Shown piece by piece: positions 1 through 8,485 of a stretch of DNA of 62,029 bases (position 1 is its first letter; each line of letters begins with the position of its first letter). Origin of the DNA: Verrucomicrobiia bacterium (lineage in GTDB: Bacteria > Verrucomicrobiota > Verrucomicrobiia > Opitutales > Opitutaceae); assembly GCA_011525695.1 (NCBI GenBank), contig WYBX01000001.1, positions 1 through 62,029 on the forward strand, in the 5' to 3' direction. The position numbers and the translations under genes are program-made. Under the pieces are notes generated by a model. The model saw only the letters and a list, made by a program, of their open reading frames with translations. It did no database searches and was not told the origin of the DNA.

Positions 1-62
1 GTACCCCAATTCGGGTATTCGCCGGGCTTCTCTCCGCTCCCGGCAAAAGCTCAAGTGCGAGT

Positions 63-1394
63 ATGGCTTTGCCAGGCAGGTCCGAAAACCAACCGGTCTC
101 CTTTCCAGACTGGAACCAGGCGCTCGCTGACTCCGGGCTTCCCGAGCTCCAGCAGCAGCACTTCCGCCGCGAAATCATTGCGTTCCTCAGCCACTGCAAA
201 AAGCGCCATGCGCCCGCATCAATCATCCTGGCCAAGCAATACCTCGCCACGCTGCCGCAGCAAGACCCGACTTCCTCCCGCGACGCACTTCGTTGGTTTT
301 TCCGGTCAGCGCTCGATGCTTCCGCAGATGCTCCCGGCGACCGCGCAGCCGCCGTCAGATCGAATTCCGCCCGGCTGGCTTCGCCCGCGAATGTTGACCG
401 GTCCCCGCCCGCTGCCGCAACCGATCTCGGCGGCCCTGACTGGGAGCGCACGCTCATCGCCGCCATCCGATCCCGCGGACTCCTTTGGCGAACCGAGCAA
501 ACCTACCGCGCATGGGTGCACCGGTTTGCGGTTTTCATCCGGCCGCGCCCCCCCGCCACGGCGGATGGGACAGATCTGGCCGCATTCTTGAGCCATCTCG
601 CCGTCCACCAGCGCGCCAGCGCCTCCACCCAGAGACAGGCGCTCAACGCCCTGGTGTTCTTCCTGCAGGAGGCACTCCGACGTGATCCCGGCACCCTTGA
701 ATTCCGACACGCGAGGGCACGGCGCCGGATTCCATCCGTCCTGAGCCGCGACGAATGCCAGCGCCTTTTCTCCCAGCTTTCCGGGACAAACCGGTTGATG
801 GCCGAACTCATGTATGGCGCCGGCCTGCGGCTGATGGAACTGCTCCGGCTGCGCGTCCATCACCTGGATTTCGACCGGGGTCAAATCCGGGTGTACGCGG
901 GCAAGGGCGACAAGGATCGGATAACCATCCTGCCCGAGTCGCTCCGGCCGGCATTGCTGGAGCACCTTGATCGGCTCCGTCCGCTGTATCGGGCGGATCG
1001 CGAGGCGGCGCTGCCCGGCGTCTGGCTGCCGGAGGGACTGGCGCGAAAATACCAGCGGGCCGGAGAACGCTGGGAATTCCAATGGCTGTTTCCCTCCCGC
1101 GAACTGTCACTCGATGTCGCGACAGGGTCGAGGCGCCGCCACCATGTGCTCGACGGCACATTTCAGAACGCGATCCGGCTCGCCGCCCAGGCCGCGGGGC
1201 TGACGAAGCGCGTGACGCCGCATGTGCTCCGGCACTCGTTCGCGACCCACCTGCTCGAAAATGGCACCGACATCCGGACGGTCCAGGATCTGCTCGGCCA
1301 CCAAAGCGTGGAGACCACGCAGATCTATACTCATGTCATGCAGCGGCCCGGGCTCGGCGTCCGCTCGCCGCTGGATCGGATCGTGAAGCGGTGA
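63..1394 (+). CDS. intI: Integron-type tyrosine recombinase (IntI-like)
   Basis: A tyrosine site-specific recombinase of 443 residues. The catalytic residues are visible: Arg256 in GAGLRLMELL, Lys in GKGDKDR, His387 and Arg390 in TPHVLRHSF, His413 in LLGHQS, and Tyr422 in TTQIYTH. What separates it from XerC/D is the extra segment between the Lys and HxxR boxes (ALPGVWLP, RKYQRAG, W.FQWLFPS, RRHH), which is diagnostic of integron integrases. The SAM-like core-binding domain is at about 125-215 (TEQTYRAWVHRF). Roughly the first 115 residues are extra compared with class 1 IntI, which has 337 residues. Integron integrases recombine attC by attI sites to capture gene cassettes. The cassette side is normally upstream of intI, here to the left of the window; no attC-like 7-mers were recognised up to 2.4 kb. 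A short inverted repeat (TACCC..GGGTA) lies at 2-17. Confidence 0.9.
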   Translation: MALPGRSENQPVSFPDWNQALADSGLPELQQQHFRREIIAFLSHCKKRHAPASIILAKQYLATLPQQDPTSSRDALRWFFRSALDASADAPGDRAAAVRSNSARLASPANVDRSPPAAATDLGGPDWERTLIAAIRSRGLLWRTEQTYRAWVHRFAVFIRPRPPATADGTDLAAFLSHLAVHQRASASTQRQALNALVFFLQEALRRDPGTLEFRHARARRRIPSVLSRDECQRLFSQLSGTNRLMAELMYGAGLRLMELLRLRVHHLDFDRGQIRVYAGKGDKDRITILPESLRPALLEHLDRLRPLYRADREAALPGVWLPEGLARKYQRAGERWEFQWLFPSRELSLDVATGSRRRHHVLDGTFQNAIRLAAQAAGLTKRVTPHVLRHSFATHLLENGTDIRTVQDLLGHQSVETTQIYTHVMQRPGLGVRSPLDRIVKR

Positions 1395-1886
1395 GGCGGT
1401 CGGAAGATCCCCTCTGGGCTCGGTTGGCTCTTGTTCAAAGGTTTGAACCGCGAATGGCCGCCAAGGAACGCGAAGGTCCAAACCGTGAGGAGTTGGAAAA
1501 GTAATCGTCGATCCCATCAGCAAACCAATCGAGGCGGTGGCCTATACACAACGTCAGAAATGATTGCACACCTACGGGCGCAGCAAGTCTGCGCCCCTAC
1601 GAGGATCCCGTCAGGACTTATGGCGTCGAGTATAGATTGGCCTCAGGATTGGTCCGGAGATTTCTTTTCCCCCTCATCCTCCGAATTCGCGTCCATTGGC
1701 GTGGATTCGCGGTGAAACTGCCGAGACGCGGCGGGGGGCGCCGCATCCCCAACTTGGTCTGGCTTGGATCGGCTTCGTGTGAGCCCGCCTGCGAGATCGA
1801 TTTCCCCGGTGAGCCCTGCCAAGTCGGCAAGCCGGGCCATTTCCAATCCTTGACCGCAGATGGCGCGGATTTCGCGCATGACGAAG
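1395..1886. other. Intergenic stretch with repeat remnants
   Basis: No convincing gene lies between the integrase and the toxin-antitoxin pair. The stretch holds one copy of the dispersed GGGCGCAG..CTGCGCCC palindrome at 1573-1600, a fragment resembling the GCCGCAAGAA..CGCAAG repeat near 1455-1475 (gccgccaaggaacgcgaagg), and a degenerate phrase at 1683-1712 (attcgcgtccattggcg). Short open frames here lack coding character. Confidence 0.6.
1573..1600. repeat. Dispersed palindrome, family A (single copy)
   Basis: An interrupted palindrome GGGCGCAG..CTGCGCCC flanked by CTAC. The same unit recurs at 26571, 26624, 40313, 40363, 41514, 41563 and 46936, always between genes. It can fold into a hairpin with 7-8 bp arms, like a REP element. 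Confidence 0.8.
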
Positions 1887-2147
1887 CTATAGCACTTCGA
1901 TATCAGTGACCCGAAGTTCACTGGATGAATCATCCGCCCAATAGCTGATAACCAAATCACCTGTCTGCAAATGCTGAATCCGGCGACCAAGCTCATCGAC
2001 TGAGTCGTAGTCCCCGAGCTGATGCGGATAGTCCGCCAAGCGGAACAGCAGGTCCACCAGCCGCCGCTGCTTTCTCTTCGGCAACGTTGAAAGGAAGGCC
2101 AGTGCCTTTCCGGAAAGAACCGGCTCGAACGGAGCCGGACTAGCCAT
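1887..2147 (-). CDS. RelE/ParE-like toxin of a type II toxin-antitoxin pair
   Basis: A small protein of 86 residues resembling RelE/ParE-superfamily toxins: a helical N-terminal half with basic residues (LPKRKQRRLVDLLFRL) followed by strands (RRIQHLQTGDLVISYWAD, ELRVTDIEVL). Family members are mRNA interferases or gyrase poisons; which applies here cannot be told. The start overlaps the end of the upstream 67-residue gene by 8 bases, the usual antitoxin-first arrangement with translational coupling. It faces the integrase gene, and such modules are common near integrons and mobile DNA. The assignment rests on size, pairing and overall pattern, not on a catalytic motif. Confidence 0.7.
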   Translation of the reverse strand: MASPAPFEPVLSGKALAFLSTLPKRKQRRLVDLLFRLADYPHQLGDYDSVDELGRRIQHLQTGDLVISYWADDSSSELRVTDIEVL

Positions 2148-2343
2148 GACGGCGCCGGCTTGCGAACTCGCTCAGGCGGGTCTTCTTCCCGGCATCCATC
2201 TCCTTCATCAGCCGCGATGTCTCGCGGCGTCCGGCCGGCGACTCGTGCTTCAGCCGAAGGAGATATGCCGCCGCAGCTCGACGCTCGCCCTCGGAGAGCC
2301 GAGCCAATCGCTGCTTGAGTTCCAGCATCGCAGTCGCGGTCAT
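2140..2343 (-). CDS. Putative antitoxin
   Basis: A 67-residue, highly charged, helical protein (LELKQRLARLSEGERRAAAAYLLRLKHES) with a basic C-terminus. It lies immediately upstream of and overlaps the RelE/ParE-like toxin by 8 bases. Known antitoxins of this sort bind the toxin and repress their own promoter. No standard antitoxin DNA-binding fold is recognised, so the call is from context and size. The TAG stop lies within the toxin start region (ATGGCTAG). Confidence 0.6.
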   Translation of the reverse strand: MTATAMLELKQRLARLSEGERRAAAAYLLRLKHESPAGRRETSRLMKEMDAGKKTRLSEFASRRRHG

Positions 2344-2847
2344 GGGCTGAAGCTAGGAACATCGGTCAGTGGGTCAAGGGGCCAAACTTCCCCGCCGCGC
2401 CACCCCTTCGTCCAACGAGACTCTCGGAAAAGCGGCTTGTGGCGGCCCGGGGACTGCAGCGATTTCTGGCCGCACACGGCGCCGATGTCACGGGCGTAAT
2501 CGGGACTGCGGTGCAAGTTCAGTTTCACCGACCACCGATTCACGGGTTTGTCTCCGTGCCCTCTTCTCCGATCTCCGTGCCCTCTGTGTCCAAGGATTGG
2601 GAGATATTCCGTACAGGGATCCGCCCGAGCCATTTGCCACAAGAAACGCAAGAGGGCCGGGCGCGGTCCGCTGGCCACCAGGGCGGCTATAGCCGCCCCT
2701 TGGCTCGGGGCGCGGCCACTGAACTTTGTGTTTCTTGCGGCCATGGTTTGAGGGCGAAGCGAATGAGAGATTGAATGTCGTTCGCCGGTCGGAGACACGG
2801 CGCTACTGGCGACCGAGTCACCGTGGATTCGCGGTTGAACGAACGGC
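2344..2847. other. Intergenic region with nested inverted repeats
   Basis: About 500 bases without a credible gene. Visible structure: an inverted repeat GCCACAAGAAACGCAA (2636-2651) with TTGTGTTTCTTGCGGC (2726-2741), enclosing a perfect 18-base palindrome at 2681-2698 (GGGCGGC TATA GCCGCCC), and a 23-base segment at 2783-2805 that recurs at 20078-20100 (GCCGGTCGGAGAC.CGGCGC). The outer arms resemble the long hairpin at 38990-39069. It looks like accumulated repeat remnants. Confidence 0.6.
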
Positions 2848-4041
2848 CTACGCCGTGACGGCGGACTCCGCGCGGACCATCCGGTTGGCCTTGTGGGCGC
2901 GTTCGGCATCGCGCGTCATCAGCTTGTAGACATCCGGAATCGCCGTGATCCCCTCGGGGATGTCGAGATGGTTCGTGAGCAGCGAAGCGTAGCTGTGTGG
3001 ATCGTCCGGGTGGTAGCCGTGCATCGCGCGGATCGGCCGCTCGCCCATGTGGCTCGGCACGATCAGCGTTCCCTCGGCCATGAGATAAATCAGCTCCCCG
3101 AAATACCGATCCGGAAACAGGGTGCCCAGGTCGGCGAGTTCGTCGTCACCCAGCACGCGGCCCTCGGGGATGTCCTCGAGGCAGTCAGTCACGGCCTGGC
3201 GCGCGCGGTCGTTGAAGAACCAGAACCGCGCCATGGTGGAGTCGTAGACCACGGCATAATCCTCGCCCAGCCGGAGCCCGAGCGAGTCGACGTGGGCCCG
3301 GAGATCCAGGTGATTGTCGCAGTTGGCCATGCCATGGTCGCTGAAGACGTAGAGCTGCACCTGCTCGTAATGCTCGCGGGCCCCGGCCAGCAGCCGGCCG
3401 AGCTTTTCCTCGTAGCTTCGCAGCTTTACCGGCACCTCGGGCGCCTGGTTGCCGACCTGGTGCATCAGCCCGTCCAGTTCCGGCCAATACACGAAGGCGA
3501 AATCGATCTCCTCGGTCGCGATGGCGCGCAGCGCCGCCTCCAGGTTGGGCTCCTCGCCGCGGGTGGGCTCGCTCACGTGGTAGCGGATCCGCCGTTCCTC
3601 CAGCCAGTCGAAGATGTTGCCGCCGGCATTCATGCCGCCCGGCTGCAACGGGCTCTTCTTCTCGGTGAAGTCGTAGAGCGAGATGTGCTGGAACGGCATG
3701 TTGTAGAGATCGAAATAGCCGCGGAATTTCAGCCGGGCCTTGACGAACCGCGACAGCCAGCGGCGGACCCGGCGGCGGCTCGTGAACCAGTGCGGGAGCC
3801 AGCGCAGGTGGCGGAGCGACTGGAACGGCGAGTTTTTCGGGTCGTAGACGAAATACGACCAGTTGCGATGCTCGGCGGGCCAGCGTCCCGAAAGGATCGA
3901 GGGGATGCAGGCGGAGCTGTAGCCGAAGACGGAGCGGAGCCGGCGGCGGTACGGGGCCAGGCTGCGGGCGAACGGATCCTGCCGGATGATTTCCCAGCCG
4001 CAGGCGTCGATGAAAACAAAAAGGGGAAGAATGGGTTTCAT
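2848..4041 (-). CDS. Alkaline-phosphatase-superfamily phosphodiesterase/nucleotide pyrophosphatase-like protein
   Basis: A protein of 397 residues from the ATG at 4041; an in-frame GTG at 4068 would add nine residues, but the conserved fold begins MKPILPLFVFIDACGW. Superfamily metal ligands are visible in order: Asp in VFIDACGW, a nucleophile region SSACIPSILSG, an ELDGLMHQVG Asp/His pair, FSDHGM, and a late MHGYHP His. This is the type I phosphodiesterase/nucleotide pyrophosphatase pattern; the natural substrate cannot be read. No signal peptide is obvious. It lies 66 bases downstream of the SpoIIE phosphatase gene on the same strand and may be the last gene of that transcription unit. Confidence 0.75.
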   Translation of the reverse strand: MKPILPLFVFIDACGWEIIRQDPFARSLAPYRRRLRSVFGYSSACIPSILSGRWPAEHRNWSYFVYDPKNSPFQSLRHLRWLPHWFTSRRRVRRWLSRFVKARLKFRGYFDLYNMPFQHISLYDFTEKKSPLQPGGMNAGGNIFDWLEERRIRYHVSEPTRGEEPNLEAALRAIATEEIDFAFVYWPELDGLMHQVGNQAPEVPVKLRSYEEKLGRLLAGAREHYEQVQLYVFSDHGMANCDNHLDLRAHVDSLGLRLGEDYAVVYDSTMARFWFFNDRARQAVTDCLEDIPEGRVLGDDELADLGTLFPDRYFGELIYLMAEGTLIVPSHMGERPIRAMHGYHPDDPHSYASLLTNHLDIPEGITAIPDVYKLMTRDAERAHKANRMVRAESAVTA

Positions 4042-4107
4042 GGTGGGCGGGAAATCGGGACGTGGCACGGGGTCAGCCAGGGCGGCATCACCGCTGATTG
4101 AGATGGA

Positions 4108-6006
4108 TCATGAAAGCGGGCTGCCCGCGAGGTTGGGGGAACGGGGATCGGGGGCGGCGAACACGTCAGTGCCGCCGCGGTCGTGTGCGACGGCGGCGTC
4201 TTCGGCCAGCACCATGAACGCCTGATCATCCCGGAGCGGCGTGGCGCCGCGGAACCGGCACATCTCGGCGGCGAGCTCGTCGCGCAGCGCATCGGCGGAC
4301 ATGGGTGATTCCGCCCGGGCGGCGAGCCATTGCGCGAGCCGGTCGTGGCTGAACATCTCGCCCGCGGGGTTGAGCGCCTCCGTCAGTCCGTCGGTGTAGA
4401 GCAGCAGCCCGCCCGGCGAGCCGAAGGTGGCACTGTGCTGCCGGTAGGTGGTCCTGGGCAGGATGCCGAGGGGCGTGCCGGTCACGCGCAGCGTGCGCAC
4501 GTTGCCGCCGGAGATCAGCAGGACGGGGCAGTGGCCGGCGCTGGCGGCGACCAGGTGCCGGCGTTGCAGATCCACGTACACCAGCTGGGCGGTGATGAAC
4601 ATGCCGACCGTGGAAAGCTCCTGGTAGAGGACCTCGTTGAGCCGCCGGAGCAGCCGGGCGGGATGGTGGCTGCGTCCGGCCATCGCGCGCAGCAGGCTGC
4701 GCATGATGGTGGCAAACATCGCGGCCGGGACGCCCTTGCCCATCACATCGGCGACGACGAGGAGCATCGAGTGATCCCCGAGGGGGATGGCGTCGTAGAA
4801 ATCGCCTCCCACCTGCCGGGCGCTTTCCCAGCTGGCGGCGAGCCGGAAGCCGGCGAGCTGGGGCAGGCTGCGGGGCAGCAGCGCGCGCTGGATCCGATGG
4901 GCGATGTCGAGTTCGTGCGCGACGAGCCGGGCATGCACCTGTTCCTCGAGGTGCCGGGCGTTGACCACCTGCATCGCCATGAACTCGGAGAAGGTGCGGA
5001 TCATCTCCGCCTGGAGCACGGAAAACGGGGTGCCGCCCTCGCGCCGGCCAATGGCGAGCGTTCCCAGCAGCTTGTCGCCGAAGAGCAGCGGCTGCACCAG
5101 TCCATTGGCTTCCGGGCCGGTGGCGCGCAGCGGCTCGAGTCCGGGCCGGGCCTGGCGGGCGTCGAACTCGACATCGCGGCGGCGGCGGGCGGCGGTCAGC
5201 TCGACCGCCAGGTCGGGTTCTACGCCCGGGCCGAGGATCAGCGGCTCGCTGCGCAATTCCGGCGCGGAGACGGCGAAGACCTCCAGCCGGGAGCTGCCCG
5301 CGGGCATCAACCGCATCACGAACCAGTCCGCGGCGGTGAGGTGGAGGAGGTCGTGGAGCAGCCGGTAGCCGAAGCCTTCGAGATCGCTGGTCCGGCCGAG
5401 TTCGGTGCAGCAGCGGAAGATCGCAGCGAGGCTTTCGGAACGAAAGCACAGTTCGCGGGCCATCCCGCTGATCGTCTGCTGGCAGCTTTCCAGCTGGCGG
5501 CGGGCATCCTCGAGGGTGGCGGTGGCGGCATCGTCGGCCGGCCGGTGCTGCTGCGAGGTCCGCGTCTTCCGCATCACGAGTGTGTTCTCGTCGCGACCGC
5601 GATAGTAGTTCACCTCGTTCATCATCGACTGGATGATGAAGAGCCCGCGGCCGTTCTCGCGGTCGGGTTCGATGGGATTGCAGTCGGCGGGAAGCGAGAA
5701 GCCGGCGGTGTGATCGGTCACCCGGAGTTCGACCCGGGCGGGATGGCAGATGACCTCGGCGGTGACCGGCAGCCCGGCCCCGGCCGGCGTCGCATACTGG
5801 ACGGCGTTGTTGCAGGCCTCCGCCAGGCACAGCTCGCATTGGAACTGCTCGGTTTCGTCGAGGCCCTGCTCGGCGAGAAAGGCCCGCAGGATCCGGGTCG
5901 CCACGCGGGCTTCGGCCAGCTCGCAGCGGAACGAGAGCCGGTTGGTGACGCCGCGCTGGGCCGGGATGGAATCAGCCCGGATTGATTCTGGGACGCTGGC
6001 GGGCAT
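4108..6006 (-). CDS. RsbW-like ATPase/GAF/SpoIIE phosphatase fusion (partner-switch regulator)
   Basis: A 632-residue cytosolic regulator. Residues of about 20-150 form a GHKL serine-kinase module of RsbW type: N box ELCLAEACNNAVQYA, G1 VTDHTAGF, G2 ENGRGLFI. A GAF-like segment spans about 190-370. The C-terminal 230 residues are a PP2C/SpoIIE phosphatase: ARQVGGDFYD, VVADVMGKG, AGHCPVLL, LYTDGLTEA, DDQAFMVL. A kinase and a phosphatase with opposite effects on a STAS anti-anti-sigma protein are therefore in one chain. The STAS protein is encoded nine bases upstream, so both activities probably act on it. The kinase may instead sequester a downstream partner not encoded here. Adjacency to the exopolysaccharide genes suggests post-translational control of that pathway, by inference. 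Confidence 0.85.
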   Translation of the reverse strand: MPASVPESIRADSIPAQRGVTNRLSFRCELAEARVATRILRAFLAEQGLDETEQFQCELCLAEACNNAVQYATPAGAGLPVTAEVICHPARVELRVTDHTAGFSLPADCNPIEPDRENGRGLFIIQSMMNEVNYYRGRDENTLVMRKTRTSQQHRPADDAATATLEDARRQLESCQQTISGMARELCFRSESLAAIFRCCTELGRTSDLEGFGYRLLHDLLHLTAADWFVMRLMPAGSSRLEVFAVSAPELRSEPLILGPGVEPDLAVELTAARRRRDVEFDARQARPGLEPLRATGPEANGLVQPLLFGDKLLGTLAIGRREGGTPFSVLQAEMIRTFSEFMAMQVVNARHLEEQVHARLVAHELDIAHRIQRALLPRSLPQLAGFRLAASWESARQVGGDFYDAIPLGDHSMLLVVADVMGKGVPAAMFATIMRSLLRAMAGRSHHPARLLRRLNEVLYQELSTVGMFITAQLVYVDLQRRHLVAASAGHCPVLLISGGNVRTLRVTGTPLGILPRTTYRQHSATFGSPGGLLLYTDGLTEALNPAGEMFSHDRLAQWLAARAESPMSADALRDELAAEMCRFRGATPLRDDQAFMVLAEDAAVAHDRGGTDVFAAPDPRSPNLAGSPLS

Positions 6007-6015
6007 CGCGGGAGG

Positions 6016-6324
6016 CTAGCGGCGGGCGATTTCGAAGAGCCGGTGGAGCTGGGTGAGCTCGAAAAGCTGCTGGATCGGGGGACGCGGGTTCAGCAGCCGC
6101 AGCGTCACGCTGTCGTTGCCGTTGCTGGCGGCCTTGTAGAGGGCAAAGAGCGCCCCGAGCCCCGAGCTGTCGACAAAGCGGGTCTGCGAGAGATCAATCT
6201 CGATGGTCGAGGGCATGGTCGGCATCGCGGCGCGGACTTCGTCGCGGAACGACGAGGCGTTGATGGCGTTGAGTTCGGCGATGTCGCTGACGCGAAGGTT
6301 GTTTCCGTCGTGCTCGATTTTCAT
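6016..6324 (-). CDS. STAS-domain anti-anti-sigma factor
   Basis: A 102-residue single STAS domain. The phosphorylatable serine motif is intact (RFVDSSGLGALF, Ser53/Ser54), as in SpoIIAA and RsbV. When dephosphorylated, such proteins bind and titrate an RsbW-type kinase. The next gene downstream, nine bases away, encodes a fused RsbW-like kinase and SpoIIE phosphatase, which is the obvious partner. It follows the exopolysaccharide operon on the same strand after an 86-base gap containing a large inverted repeat. Confidence 0.88.
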   Translation of the reverse strand: MKIEHDGNNLRVSDIAELNAINASSFRDEVRAAMPTMPSTIEIDLSQTRFVDSSGLGALFALYKAASNGNDSVTLRLLNPRPPIQQLFELTQLHRLFEIARR

Positions 6325-6347
6325 GGTGAGGCAGATTCAGGCGGGTC

Positions 6348-6391
6348 GGCCGGCCGGCGGTCTCCGGAAGTTTTCGGGAGGGCCGGCCGGC
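6348..6391. terminator. Possible terminator/inverted repeat between EPS and STAS genes
   Basis: GGCCGGCCGGC occurs at 6348-6358 and 6381-6391. Each copy is nearly self-complementary and the two can pair around a smaller TCCGGAAG..TTTTCGGGA hairpin. It sits in the 86-base gap between the nucleotidyltransferase fusion gene and the STAS gene. It may attenuate transcription between the two halves of the cluster; there is no clean U-tract. Confidence 0.35.
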
Positions 6392-6410
6392 GGCGGGTGA
6401 CGAGGTGGGC

Positions 6411-7742
6411 TTAGCCCTGTTGTTTGGGAAGGAGTTGGGGGATGTGGACGCCGCGGTGCTTGCGGCGGGGCCAGCGGATCGGCCACGCAGCGGCCGCCCG
6501 GACGAAGGATCGCTGCAGGATGAACCAGTCGAGCCGCCAGCTGGCGTTCACCGCATAATAGCTGGCGTGGGCGCAGGCCTCGTCGGTGACGTCGGAGCAC
6601 GGGCAGCCATGGGCGTCGGCGAGCGAGACGAGGCCGACGGGGGCGGCGAGCCAGAGCCGTTCGAAATCGTTGGCGAGGGCGAGGGCCTGGGTGGGCCGCA
6701 GCGGGCGGTTCCCGAACCAGGTGAGGTCGCCGCGGACGACGCTCCAGAACTGCGGCCAGCGCCGGAGCCAGTTGCCGGCGCAGGCCAGTTCATGGTAGGT
6801 GAACGTCTGGAGTTCGCTGCGGCGGGCGTGTCGCTGCGGCCGGGTGCCGAGCCGGAGCTGCACCGGCGGCTCGCCGCGCAGGCAGGACAGGCCCATGACG
6901 GCCAGCGCCGCCGGGGCGGTCGCGAGCATGGCCAGCAGCGCCAGGGTCCGGGCCGCGACGCCGGACTGGGGTGGGCGGAACCGGCGGCCGTCGAGGGAGC
7001 ACAGCATGAATGCATCCGGAACCTGGAGACAGGACTCGCTCTGCCAGTTGACGACGGTGCCGCCCTGCACGAGCGAGCGCTGGACGGAGATCATCCGACC
7101 GACAAAGGTCTCGGGCCCGATCAGGCTGTCGGTGATGTGGGCTCCGGGCTCGACGATGACCCGGTGCTCGAGCACCGCATGCGGGCCGATCACGGCGCCG
7201 GGGCCAACCAAGGCGTGCTCGCCGATCCAGCAGGGCGCGAGCAGCCGGGCGGAGGGCGAAATCTGGGCATGCAGGCCGACCCAGACGCCGGGCCGGATCT
7301 CATGCATCCCGATCCGCGTGGGCGTGATGGCCCGGGGGAGCCAGGCCTGGAGCGCGGCGAACCAGCCGGCATAATTGGCAAAGAGCGGAAGCTCGGGCTG
7401 GCCGGGCAGATGATCCATCAGGATGATCGATTCGTCCGGGAGCCAGCCGGCGGCGCCGTCCGGCTGGTAACGGGCGCGGGCCTCGGCCACGTCGAGCTCG
7501 CGATATTGCGGGATCAATTCCAGCCGCAGGCCCCAGCGGGTGCCGTCGCCGACGACGGAGCGGACCTGGTCCGGCCGGTCGGACGCGAGCAGGATGATCT
7601 CGGTCGCGCCGCGGGCGGCGAGGGCTTCGATCCAGTATTCCACCAGGGTTTTCCCAAGCAGCGGCGCGACGGCGAGCGGATGGTTCTCCGCGAGCAGGGC
7701 GACGGCGGGCCGGAGAGGTGGACAGATGAGCAGGGCTTTCAT
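6411..7742 (-). CDS. Nucleotidyltransferase-like/left-handed beta-helix/degenerate phosphoglycosyl transferase fusion
   Basis: A 443-residue protein starting at ATG 7742, which overlaps the upstream stop as TGATG. The N-terminus looks like an NDP-sugar pyrophosphorylase fold without a clear GxGxR loop (MKALLICPPLRPA, HPLAVAPLLGKTLVEYW). Residues of about 160-215 have hexapeptide character (IRPGVWVGLHAQISPSA, GPGAVIGPHAV). The C-terminal 170 residues align with bacterial sugar transferases of the WcaJ/PglC type: a hydrophobic segment (ALLAMLATAPAALAVMGL), then NWLRRWPQFWSVVRGDLTWF against canonical KWLRKxSxDELPQxxNVLxGDMS. The catalytic Asp-Glu dyad is absent, so it is probably a non-catalytic membrane-anchored partner of the true transferase encoded immediately upstream. 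Confidence 0.75.
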   Translation of the reverse strand: MKALLICPPLRPAVALLAENHPLAVAPLLGKTLVEYWIEALAARGATEIILLASDRPDQVRSVVGDGTRWGLRLELIPQYRELDVAEARARYQPDGAAGWLPDESIILMDHLPGQPELPLFANYAGWFAALQAWLPRAITPTRIGMHEIRPGVWVGLHAQISPSARLLAPCWIGEHALVGPGAVIGPHAVLEHRVIVEPGAHITDSLIGPETFVGRMISVQRSLVQGGTVVNWQSESCLQVPDAFMLCSLDGRRFRPPQSGVAARTLALLAMLATAPAALAVMGLSCLRGEPPVQLRLGTRPQRHARRSELQTFTYHELACAGNWLRRWPQFWSVVRGDLTWFGNRPLRPTQALALANDFERLWLAAPVGLVSLADAHGCPCSDVTDEACAHASYYAVNASWRLDWFILQRSFVRAAAAWPIRWPRRKHRGVHIPQLLPKQQG

Positions 7743-8485
7743 CAATACGCGCCGGTTCCGGAAAGGACGGCGGGGATGGTTTTGAGGAGAATCTTGAGGT
7801 CCTGGCGGAGGCTGGAGCTTTCGATGTAGCGGACGTCGAGGTTGACCTGGCCGGGGAAGTCGATTTCGGCGCGGCCGCTGATTTGCCAGATGCAGGTGAT
7901 GCCGGGTTTCACGGCCAGCCGGCGGCGATCGGCGAGCGAGTAGAGCGCGACCTCGCGGGGCACGGGCGGGCGCGGGCCGACGAGCGACATGTCGCCGCGG
8001 AGGACGTTGTAGAACTGCGGCAGTTCATCGAAGGAGAACTTGCGGAGCCACTTTCCGGTGCGGGTGATGCGGGGGTCGTCCTTGATTTTGAAGGTCACAC
8101 CATGAAGGTGCTGGTTCCGGGCGAGGAGTTCCTTCAGCCGCTGCTCGGCGTCGATCCGCATGGAGCGAAACTTGAACATGCGGAATTCGCGGCCGTGCCG
8201 GCCGACGCGGATCTGGGGAAAGAGCACGGGCCCGCGGTCCTCGAGCTTGATGGCGATGGCGATGAGGGCGAAGAGCGGGCTGAGCAGGACGAGGGCGGTG
8301 CCGCTGCCGATGATGTCGAGCGCGCGCTTGAGGGCATGGGCGCTGTTGACGGTCCAGCGCCAGAGCAGCCGCTTCCGGGCGAGGTACCATTTCAGCCGCC
8401 GGCGGCCCCAGGGCGACTCGAAGGTCGCGAAGTGCTCCAGCAACTCGGGGGGCATCGCGGCAGGGCGTTCAGTTGCAGCATTCAT
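7742..8485 (-). CDS. Undecaprenyl-phosphate sugar phosphotransferase (phosphoglycosyl transferase)
   Basis: A 247-residue bacterial sugar transferase that starts surface-polysaccharide synthesis by moving a sugar-1-phosphate from an NDP-sugar to the lipid carrier. It has a membrane helix at about 54-80 (ALDIIGSGTALVLLSPLF), KFRSM at 105-109, the catalytic Asp153-Glu154 in SFDELPQ, GDMSLVGPRP, and the late WQISGR motif. Its length fits monotopic enzymes with no large N-terminal multi-helix domain. The start at ATG 8485 overlaps the kinase gene by 17 bases; ATG 8455 is an alternative. The sugar is not predictable. It is followed at once by a degenerate relative. Confidence 0.9.
   Translation of the reverse strand: MNAATERPAAMPPELLEHFATFESPWGRRRLKWYLARKRLLWRWTVNSAHALKRALDIIGSGTALVLLSPLFALIAIAIKLEDRGPVLFPQIRVGRHGREFRMFKFRSMRIDAEQRLKELLARNQHLHGVTFKIKDDPRITRTGKWLRKFSFDELPQFYNVLRGDMSLVGPRPPVPREVALYSLADRRRLAVKPGITCIWQISGRAEIDFPGQVNLDVRYIESSSLRQDLKILLKTIPAVLSGTGAY

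Noticed and set aside
1395..2343. Toxin-antitoxin genes as an integron cassette
   Set aside because: They lie on the 3' side of intI, opposite to the usual cassette side, and no attC core sites were found around them.
2340..2909. 189-codon minus-strand frame in the 2.3-2.9 kb gap
   Set aside because: It passes through nested inverted repeats and ends inside the antitoxin start; no domain or family resemblance.
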